DNA of 64,000 nucleotides from Xanthomonas theicola (GTDB lineage: Bacteria > Pseudomonadota > Gammaproteobacteria > Xanthomonadales > Xanthomonadaceae). This document shows positions 57,886-64,000 of this stretch, in pieces. How positions within the stretch are numbered: the first letter of the stretch is position 1; each line of letters starts with the position of its first letter. Under the pieces are notes generated by a model. The model had not been told where the DNA came from, made no database searches, and worked only from the letters and a program-made list of their open reading frames with translations. Position numbers and translations under genes: made by a program. Location: assembly GCF_014236795.1 (NCBI RefSeq), contig NZ_CP049017.1:1652001-1716000 (forward strand). The letters run 5' to 3'.

Positions 57886-58506
57886 ATGCCGATGAAACGC
57901 CACTTTTCCATGCTGCGCGAATTCCAGTTGGCCGATTGGTTCACCCTGGCCAACGCCTTCTGCGGCACCGGTGCGATATTCGCGTCGATGCGGTTCCTGC
58001 AGGAGGGCCGACGCAGCGACCTGCTGATCGGCATGGCGCTGATCCCGCTGGCGTTCGTGTTCGACGCACTGGACGGGCGCGTGGCGCGCTGGCGCAAGTC
58101 CTCGTCCACGCTCGGCCGCGAACTGGATTCGCTGGCCGACGTGATCTCCTTCGGCGTGGCCCCGGCGTCGCTGGCCTATGCCTGCGGTATGCAGGGCGGC
58201 TGGGACTGGCTGGTGTTGAGCTTCTTCGTGTGCTGCGGGGTCAGCCGCCTGGCACGCTACAACGTGACCGCCGAGCAGCTGGCCGGCGACGGCGACAAGG
58301 TGCCGTATTTCGAGGGCACGCCGATCCCCAGCAGCCTGGCGCTGGTGATCGTGCTCTCGGTGGCCGCGCATCTGGGCCGTCTCGGCGACGCGTTGTGGTG
58401 GGGCGAATGGCGGCTGGGGCCATGGTTGCTGCATCCGCTGGTGCTGCTGTTCGCGCTGTCCGGTTCGCTGATGGTCAGCAAGACCCTGCGCATTCCCAAG
58501 CCCTGA
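57886..58506 (+). CDS. pssA: CDP-diacylglycerol-serine O-phosphatidyltransferase
   Basis: 206 aa integral membrane enzyme making phosphatidylserine. The CDP-alcohol phosphotransferase motif is complete: FDALDGRVARWRKSSSTLGR, ELDSLADVISFG (DG-x2-AR-x8-G-x3-D-x3-D). About six helices. It is the small membrane (type II) PssA, not the phospholipase-D-like E. coli form. ATG 57886; no strong SD. Confidence 0.9.
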   Translation: MPMKRHFSMLREFQLADWFTLANAFCGTGAIFASMRFLQEGRRSDLLIGMALIPLAFVFDALDGRVARWRKSSSTLGRELDSLADVISFGVAPASLAYACGMQGGWDWLVLSFFVCCGVSRLARYNVTAEQLAGDGDKVPYFEGTPIPSSLALVIVLSVAAHLGRLGDALWWGEWRLGPWLLHPLVLLFALSGSLMVSKTLRIPKP

Positions 58507-58552
58507 GCGGGCGCGGGTTGCTATCATCCCCGTCTGACCTGGGAGGGTGGCG

Positions 58553-59674
58553 ATGAAGGCTAGCGGCGGCATCGGTGCCGGCGATTTCGAGGCGTTGGCG
58601 CGGCAGTACTGGCGCGCCTGGAGCGAAGCCCTGCGCCACGGCGGCGCCGTGCTCGCTGCGCCGCCCGTGGGGGATGGCGGCGGCGACGCGTGGCGGGAGA
58701 CGATCGCCAGCTGGGCGCAATGGCTGCCGCGTGGGACAGGGCCGCACACCGAGGACGCGATGGCGCACCTGCAGCAGCAGGCCGGCGACTGGTTCGGTGC
58801 GATGCAGCAGGTGGCCGCCCAGTTCGCCGGCCGCGATGCCAGCAGCGCGGACGTGGCCGACGCCTGGAAGCAGCAGGTGCAGGGCCAGCGCGAACAGATG
58901 CTGCGCTGGTTGCTCGGCGCCGTGCGCGGCGCCGGCCAGGCCGGCGTGGATCCGTGGCTGCAACAGGCGGCGCAATGGCTGCAGGGTTGGCAGCGCGACA
59001 GCGGACCGTGGTTGCAGATGCCGGGCTTCGGCCCGGGCCGCAACCACCACGCGCGCTGGCGCGCGCTGGCCAAGGCCCAACAGGAATACCAGGCGCAACT
59101 GCAGGCCTATATGGGCCAGTTGCAGGGCGCGATCGATCGCGCCTTCGAGGTGTTCGAGGCCAAGCTGCGCGAGCACGAGGATCCCAGCCGCCAGCTGACC
59201 AATGCGCGGGCGATGTTCGATCTGTGGATCGACGCGGCCGAAGAGGCGTATGCCGCTTCCGCACTGTCGGAAGAGTTCCGCCAGGTCTATGCCGGCTTCG
59301 CCAACGCGCAGATGCGCCTGCGCGCGCTGTTGCAGCGCGAAACCGAACAGTTGTGCGAGCAGCTCGGCCTGCCGACCCGCACCGAACTGGATGCGGCGCA
59401 TCGGCACATCGCCGACCTGGAGCGACGGCTGCGGCGGCTGGAGCGCGGTGCGTCGGCGGCCGGCGCCGCTGCGTCGGCGGCGCGCCCACGGCCGCGCCCC
59501 AGGCCTGCCGCGCCCGCTGCGCCCGCATCGACACAGCCGGCAGCGAATGCGGGGCTGGGCGCTGCGCAGGCACCCGCGGCGCGCGCCGCCTCCAAATCCA
59601 CGCCGCCCGCCGATGCCGTCGCCAAGCCGGCGCGCGGCAAGCCGGGCATGGCGCCGCGTCGGAGCCGCGCATGA
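58553..59674 (+). CDS. phaE: Class III PHA synthase subunit PhaE
   Basis: 373 aa from ATG 58553 (GGGAGG seven bases upstream); GTG 58547 overlaps that site. PhaE-type pattern: repeated aromatic helices (ARQYWRAWSEALRHGG, WKQQVQGQREQMLRWLLGAV), then ARAMFDLWIDAAEEAYAASA and FRQVYAGFANAQMRLRALLQ, a coiled coil (HIADLERRLRRLERG), and a low-complexity Ala/Pro tail (about 305-373). PhaE activates PhaC. The stop overlaps phaC as ATGA. Confidence 0.9.
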   Translation: MKASGGIGAGDFEALARQYWRAWSEALRHGGAVLAAPPVGDGGGDAWRETIASWAQWLPRGTGPHTEDAMAHLQQQAGDWFGAMQQVAAQFAGRDASSADVADAWKQQVQGQREQMLRWLLGAVRGAGQAGVDPWLQQAAQWLQGWQRDSGPWLQMPGFGPGRNHHARWRALAKAQQEYQAQLQAYMGQLQGAIDRAFEVFEAKLREHEDPSRQLTNARAMFDLWIDAAEEAYAASALSEEFRQVYAGFANAQMRLRALLQRETEQLCEQLGLPTRTELDAAHRHIADLERRLRRLERGASAAGAAASAARPRPRPRPAAPAAPASTQPAANAGLGAAQAPAARAASKSTPPADAVAKPARGKPGMAPRRSRA

Positions 59675-60747
59675 AAGGGCCGTTGAGCTTCAGCAGCGAC
59701 GACCTGCTGCAGGAAACCCTGGAAATGCAGCGCAAGCTGCTGCAGGGGCTGCACGTGCTGCCGGGGCTGGACGAGGTGCAGTACGGCGCCACCGAGCGGC
59801 AGGAAGTGTGGCGCGACGGCAAGGTGGTGCTGTACCGCTTCGTGGGCGAACGCCCTCCCAGCGCGAAGGTGCCGCTGCTGATCGTCTATGCGCTGGTCAA
59901 CCGCCCGTACATGGTCGACCTGCACGCCGACCGCTCGCTGGTGCAGGGCCTGCTGGCGCTGGGCGAGGACGTGTACGTGCTGGATTGGGGCTATCCGGAC
60001 CGCTCCGAGCGCTACCTGAGCCTGGAAGACTATCTGCTGCGCTACCTCGATGGCGCGGTCGACCACTTGCGCGATGCCGGTGCCGGCGCACCGGTCAACG
60101 TGCTCGGCATCTGCCAGGGCGGCACCTTCTCGCTGTGCTATGCGGCGCTGCAGCCGGAGAAGATCCGCAACCTGGTCACCATGGTCACGCCGGTGGATTT
60201 CCACACCCCGGACAACATGCTCTCCAACTGGGTGCGGCAGGTCGATGTGGACCTGTTCGTGGACACGCTGGGCAACGTGCCGGCGGACCTGATGAACGCC
60301 AGCTACTTGATGCTCAAGCCGTTCCGGCTGAATTTGCAGAAGTACGTGGGGCTGCTGGACATCCTCGACGATCCGCGCGCCCTGGAAGACTTCCTGCGCA
60401 TGGAAAAATGGATCTTCGATTCGCCGGACCTGGCCGGCGAGACGTTCCGCGATTTCGTCAAGCAGTTCTACCAGGACAATGCGCTGGTGCATGGCCGTGC
60501 GTGCATCGGCGCGCACGCCGTGGACCTGGCCCGGGTCGACATGCCGGTGCTGAACATCTACGCCGAACAGGACCACCTGGTGCCGCCGGACGCGTCGCGG
60601 GCGCTGCGCGGCCTGGTCGGCAGCGACGACTATGCCGAACTCGGTTTCCGCGGCGGCCACATCGGCATCTACGTGTCCGGCCGCGCGCAGCGCGAAGTGC
60701 CGGCGGCGCTGCACCGCTGGCTGGGCGAGCGCGATGGCGGCCAATGA
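59671..60747 (+). CDS. phaC: Class III poly(3-hydroxyalkanoate) synthase subunit PhaC
   Basis: 358 aa alpha/beta-hydrolase-fold enzyme that polymerises hydroxyacyl-CoA. The lipase-like box is LGICQGG with nucleophile C148; D301 (EQDHLVPP) and H330 (RGGHIGIYVSG) complete the triad. PLLIVYALVNRPYMVDL and VLDWGYPDRSERYLSLEDY are family blocks. The length and the PhaE partner identify class III (short-chain monomers, PHB). Confidence 0.94.
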   Translation: MKGPLSFSSDDLLQETLEMQRKLLQGLHVLPGLDEVQYGATERQEVWRDGKVVLYRFVGERPPSAKVPLLIVYALVNRPYMVDLHADRSLVQGLLALGEDVYVLDWGYPDRSERYLSLEDYLLRYLDGAVDHLRDAGAGAPVNVLGICQGGTFSLCYAALQPEKIRNLVTMVTPVDFHTPDNMLSNWVRQVDVDLFVDTLGNVPADLMNASYLMLKPFRLNLQKYVGLLDILDDPRALEDFLRMEKWIFDSPDLAGETFRDFVKQFYQDNALVHGRACIGAHAVDLARVDMPVLNIYAEQDHLVPPDASRALRGLVGSDDYAELGFRGGHIGIYVSGRAQREVPAALHRWLGERDGGQ

Positions 60748-61180
60748 GCGCGGTGCGCGGCGTCCGCCACTGCGGCGCCGGCGCGGCATGCGGCTGATGG
60801 CCTTCGGCCTGGCCTGCGCCGGCGTGGTGGCCGCCATGGCGGCCGTGGCCGTGCCGGCGCAGGCCGCCGCGCGCGAGATCCGGAGCCTGCTGGCGGCCCT
60901 GCAGGCATCGCCATGCCGGTTCCAGCGCAACGGCAGCTGGTACTCCGGCGCGCAGGCCAGGGCGCATCTGCAGCGCAAGTACGACTACCTGCGCCAGCGC
61001 GACCTGGCCGCCAGCGCGGAGCAGTTCATCGAGCGCGGCGCCAGCCGCAGCAGCGTCAGTGGGCAGCCCTACCGGGTGGCCTGTCCGGGTCAGCCCGAAC
61101 AGGACGCGGCCGCCTGGTTCGCGCAGCGACTGGCCGCGCTGCGCCGTCACGCTGCGTCCGCGGCGCCGCACTCACACTGA
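60734..61180 (+). CDS. DUF5329 (YfeK-like) exported protein
   Basis: 148 aa from ATG 60734 (overlapping phaC), or 130 aa from ATG 60788, which gives a compact signal peptide ending PAQAAA. The mature domain reads EIRSLLAALQASPCRFQRNG, SWYSGAQARAHLQRKYDYLR, QFIERGASRSSVSGQPYRVA, as in E. coli YfeK. Two cysteines (SPCRF, VACPG) could form a disulfide. Function unknown. Confidence 0.8.
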   Translation: MAANERGARRPPLRRRRGMRLMAFGLACAGVVAAMAAVAVPAQAAAREIRSLLAALQASPCRFQRNGSWYSGAQARAHLQRKYDYLRQRDLAASAEQFIERGASRSSVSGQPYRVACPGQPEQDAAAWFAQRLAALRRHAASAAPHSH

Positions 61181-61208
61181 GCGCGCATTCGCCGCAGGAG
61201 CCGTCGCC

Positions 61209-61412
61209 ATGTCCCAGCCCACCCCTACGCTGTCGCGCTCGCTCAACGACCGCATGATCGCCGGCGTGATCGGCGGCATCGCGCACCGCTTCGGCTGGAG
61301 CGCAACGCTGCTGCGCGTGGTCTACGTGGTGGGCTCGATCGCCTCGGCCGCATTCCCCGGCATCCTGGTCTACCTGATCCTGTGGCTGCTGATCCCCAAC
61401 CAAGCCGATTGA
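61209..61412 (+). CDS. PspC-domain membrane protein
   Basis: 67 aa. LSRSLNDRMIAGVIGGIAHR followed by FGWSATLLRVVYVVGSIAS is the PspC core with one long helix region (FPGILVYLILWLLIP). PspC-type proteins sense envelope stress or act as toxins/regulators; there is no pspA nearby. GCAGGAG precedes the ATG at about 14 bases. Its stop overlaps the next start. Confidence 0.87.
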   Translation: MSQPTPTLSRSLNDRMIAGVIGGIAHRFGWSATLLRVVYVVGSIASAAFPGILVYLILWLLIPNQAD

Positions 61413-61861
61413 CCGGGCCGGCGAGCGCGCTGCGTCTGGCCGGTTGCGTGCTGGGCGCGCTGTGGACCTCGCCCAATACGCTGCTCGGGCTGGTCGCCGG
61501 GCTTGCCGGCCTGGCGTTCGGCGCGCGCGTGCGGGTCGGCTGGCGCGACCTGGCGCTGGTGTTCGAGCGCTTTCCGTGGGGACCGGCCGGTGCGTTGACC
61601 CTTGGCAACGTGATCCTGGCCAGCAGCGACGACCTGGACGTGGTCTGCGCCACCTACGAGCATGCGGCCGGCCGCTGCCGGCACCCGAACGTGCGCCTGG
61701 GCGACCACGAGCGTGCGCACGTGCTGCAATACCTGCTGCTGGGCCCGTTGTTCCTGCCGGTGTACTTCGCCTGCGGCGGGGTCAGCGTGCGCAATCCGCT
61801 CGAGCGCGCCGCCGATCGCTATGCCTTGCACGGCCACGGCTGGTGGCCGGGGCGGCGTTGA
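61409..61861 (+). CDS. Small membrane protein with an HExxH motif
   Basis: 150 aa if translation starts at TTG 61409, overlapping the PspC stop as TTGA; GTG 61382 is the alternative. Two or three hydrophobic segments (LRLAGCVLGALWTSPNTLLG, VLQYLLLGPLFLPVYFACGG). H100-E101-R-A-H104 in LGDHERAHVLQYLLLG fits a zinc-metalloprotease HExxH, with a later Glu in NPLERAADRYA as a possible third ligand. Conserved but unnamed; activity is inferred only from the motif. Confidence 0.65.
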   Translation: MTGPASALRLAGCVLGALWTSPNTLLGLVAGLAGLAFGARVRVGWRDLALVFERFPWGPAGALTLGNVILASSDDLDVVCATYEHAAGRCRHPNVRLGDHERAHVLQYLLLGPLFLPVYFACGGVSVRNPLERAADRYALHGHGWWPGRR

Positions 61862-61876
61862 GCCTCGGCACGGGTC

Positions 61877-63088
61877 TCAGTCCAGCCGGGCGAAACCGAA
61901 CAGTTGCTTGAGCGGATGCGCGCGGCGCTCGATCTGCGCGCGCAACAGGTCCGCGCCGAGCATGCTGTAGGTGATGCCGTTGCCGCCGTAGGCCATCGCG
62001 AACTGCATGCGCGGTCCGTGCTGCGGGTGCGGACCGAAGAACGGCAGGCCGTCGGCGGTCTCGGCGAAGGTGCCGCCCCAGGCGAAGGCCGGCTGCAGTT
62101 CCAGGCTAGGCAGCGCCTTGGCGATCTTGCGGCACAGCTTGCGGGCCTTGCTGTCCACGCGCGCATCGCGGCGCACCGGGATGTCCACGCTGTCGTCCTC
62201 GCCGCCGGCGACGATGCGCCCGTTGCCGGTGGTGCGCAGGTACAGATAGGGGCGCGCGCTTTCCCACACCATGGTGTCCTTCAGCGCGCCGAGCTGCGCG
62301 TCGTCCAGCGGATCGCTGACGAAGGCGTAGCTGCTGCGGTTCCTGGCCACGCGCCGGTCCAGCCAGTCCTGGCTGGCGTAGCCGGCCGCCATCACCACAT
62401 GGCCGGCGCGCACCTGCACGCCCTGGTCGGTGTGCAGCGTGGCGCCGCGGCCGTTGGTCTGGATGTGCTCGATGCGGGTGCGGTCGTAGACCCCGACGCC
62501 GCGCTTGAGGGCGCGGCCGAGCAGGCGATAGGTCAGGCGATAGGGATCTACCCGCGCCGCCTGGCGGCTGAGGATCGCCCCGTGCGCCGCGACGCCGTAC
62601 TCGGCGCGCAGCGCCTGTGTATCCAGCCACTCCACCTCCAGCCCATGGCGTGCGCGCAACTGCAGTTCCTGCTGCAGCACACGCACGTGGCGGCGGCGAC
62701 TGGCGTAGTACAGGCTGTCGCTCCAGCCGAAGTCGACGTCGCGCAGCGGCCGCACCAGCGAGCGCAACTGCTCCAGCGCCTGCGCGCAGGAGCGGTAGGC
62801 GAGGGAGGCGGCGGTCTCGCCGTAGCGCTCGGCCAGGTCGAGCATGTGCGTGTCGATCTCGTATTGCAGCAGCGCCGTGCTGGCCGCGGTGCTGCCCCAG
62901 CCGATGTCGCGCTGTTCCAGCACCGCCACGTCATGGCCGTGGGCCGCCAGCTCGTCGGCGATCAAGGCCGCGGTGATGCCGCCGCCGACCACCGCCACGT
63001 CGCAGCGCAGGTCGCCGCGCAATTGCGGAAAGGCTTGCATCAGGCCGTTGCGTACCGACCAGAAGGGGTAGCCGCTCTTGAGATCCAT
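61877..63088 (-). CDS. FAD-dependent oxidoreductase, DAO family
   Basis: 403 aa. The Rossmann loop is DVAVVGGGITAALIADELAA and GWGSTAASTALLQYEID is the flavin/substrate loop; GRIVAGGEDDSVDIPVRRDA and FAWGGTFAETADGLPFFGPH with YGGNGITYSMLGADL end the D-amino-acid-oxidase-like fold. No Rieske domain is attached. It is soluble, with an amine or amino acid as likely substrate; PuuB/OrdL-like. Convergent with the HExxH gene. Confidence 0.88.
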   Translation of the reverse strand: MDLKSGYPFWSVRNGLMQAFPQLRGDLRCDVAVVGGGITAALIADELAAHGHDVAVLEQRDIGWGSTAASTALLQYEIDTHMLDLAERYGETAASLAYRSCAQALEQLRSLVRPLRDVDFGWSDSLYYASRRRHVRVLQQELQLRARHGLEVEWLDTQALRAEYGVAAHGAILSRQAARVDPYRLTYRLLGRALKRGVGVYDRTRIEHIQTNGRGATLHTDQGVQVRAGHVVMAAGYASQDWLDRRVARNRSSYAFVSDPLDDAQLGALKDTMVWESARPYLYLRTTGNGRIVAGGEDDSVDIPVRRDARVDSKARKLCRKIAKALPSLELQPAFAWGGTFAETADGLPFFGPHPQHGPRMQFAMAYGGNGITYSMLGADLLRAQIERRAHPLKQLFGFARLD

Positions 63089-63263
63089 GCGTGTTCGCCA
63101 CCGAAGGGGTGCGCGACTAATGCGCAGGTCCGGTTAAGCCGGCGTGAGGCGGATGCGCGTCATCTGCAGGCAAACAGTCGCGATTAACCTGCGTGCAGAT
63201 TGCTCTCACGACGCACTGTGTAGGCTGCGCGCCAGTTCGAGAACTCCCAACAGAGGAAGCGTC

Positions 63264-63479
63264 ATGTCGGTCGTTCTGTATATCGGTGGCAGCAAGGATG
63301 GCGAGAAGGGCGTGATGCCCTACGGTTTCAGCAAATCGATGAAGCAAACCGCGTCGGGGCCGGAAATCTACGTCGAGCGCGTGCTCGCGCTGCGTGATCG
63401 TCGGGTCCGGATCATGGCGCTTGAATCGCTGCAGGACGATATCGTGGCGGAACGGCTGCACAGCTACTACGCGCCTTGA
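63264..63479 (+). CDS. Hypothetical protein, 71 aa
   Basis: ATG 63264 with GAGGAAG eight bases upstream. Small soluble protein ([59 protein letters not shown]). No known motif; looks like a conserved xanthomonad protein. Confidence 0.65.
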   Translation: MSVVLYIGGSKDGEKGVMPYGFSKSMKQTASGPEIYVERVLALRDRRVRIMALESLQDDIVAERLHSYYAP

Positions 63480-63642
63480 GCGTGGCGTGCCCCCCGCACC
63501 GGCGACGCCCGGCCGGGGCCGGTGGCGATCCGCTGCGTCGCGCCGATGCAAACAGGTCGGTGCCCGCCTGTCAACGGGTTCCCCGACGGCAGGCACGCTG
63601 CGAAAATGGCGGTTTCCCGCAAGGCGGCTCCGGCCGGACGCA

Positions 63643-64000
63643 ATGCACGACACTCAGCTCGCCCAGCAGATCGCCACCACCATCGCCGTCGAGATCGGCG
63701 CACAGCCGGCCCAGGCCCGCGCCGCCATCGCCCTGCTCGACGAAGGTGCCAGCGTTCCGTTCATCGCGCGCTACCGCAAGGAGGTCACCGGCGGCCTCGA
63801 CGACACCCAGCTGCGCAACCTGGAAGTCCGCCTGACCTACCTGCGCGAACTGGAGGAGCGGCGTGCCGCGGTGCTGGCCAGCATCGCCGAGCAAGGCAAG
63901 CTCGGCGATGAACTGCGCGCGGAGATCGCCGCTGCGGACACCAAGTCGCGGCTCGAGGATCTGTACCTGCCGTACAAGCCGAAGCGGCGCACTCGCGCGC
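63643..64000 (+). CDS. tex: Tex transcription accessory protein, N-terminal part (truncated by window edge)
   Basis: The first 119 codons from ATG 63643. [60 protein letters not shown] and [16 protein letters not shown] are the hallmark of Tex/YhgF, a YqgF- and S1-domain protein of about 780 aa that acts on nucleic acids during transcription. The domains beyond the N-terminal one lie outside the window. Confidence 0.95.
   Translation, partial: MHDTQLAQQIATTIAVEIGAQPAQARAAIALLDEGASVPFIARYRKEVTGGLDDTQLRNLEVRLTYLRELEERRAAVLASIAEQGKLGDELRAEIAAADTKSRLEDLYLPYKPKRRTRA

Overview
The window is high-G+C DNA that reads as a Xanthomonas-lineage gammaproteobacterium (Xanthomonadaceae). The evidence is the his operon headed by a TrpR-family regulator, the zipA, thrC, mtnBDC, mntH/mntR, ppsA/ppsR and phaEC gene types, and IS families typical of xanthomonads. 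Most of it is dense core genome. No tRNA, rRNA or CRISPR array was recognised.

1-9.9 kb: the 3' end of zipA, a decayed IS30-family element, thrC, a small stress-type protein, and a four-gene minus-strand operon (beta-barrel protein, FMN-binding protein, ApbE flavin transferase, b-type membrane protein) behind a Fur-box-like site. A Tn3-type cassette with long imperfect inverted repeats follows, then an FNR-like regulator broken by two single-base deletions, then hisS. 9.9-19.3 kb: a REP-like palindrome, a TrpR-family (HisR-like) gene with its own operator, the full overlapping operon hisGDCBHAFI, and a secreted metallophosphoesterase.

19.3-36.3 kb: an accessory island of visibly lower G+C, bounded and littered by IS3, IS30, IS5 and IS200 remnants. 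Its core is an apparently complete lasso-peptide system: a McjD-like exporter, an inverted ParB-like gene of unknown role, a 56-aa precursor (predicted core AHNHGTFLEASFIATTSP, Ala1-Glu9 ring), a fused RRE/leader peptidase (B) and a lasso cyclase (C). Opposite B and C lies an operon of a TonB-dependent receptor, two ABC-2 permeases and an ABC ATPase. A near-identical TGTTA-N5-TAACA palindrome sits before the precursor and before the receptor gene, which suggests one regulator controls both. The precursor also shows an internal leader-core duplication.

36.5-64 kb: core genome again. It holds a C13/caspase-like lipoprotein, methionine-salvage mtnCDB, two APC permeases, a Nudix hydrolase, serA divergent from a D-2-hydroxyglutarate dehydrogenase-type gene, an IS630 remnant, mntH and mntR around an MntR box, tadA, orn, mscS, ppsA divergent from its regulator ppsR, a DUF1249 gene and a second Nudix gene. 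A polyhydroxybutyrate neighbourhood follows (3-hydroxybutyrate dehydrogenase, pssA, phaE, phaC), then small membrane or secreted proteins, an FAD oxidoreductase and the 5' end of tex.
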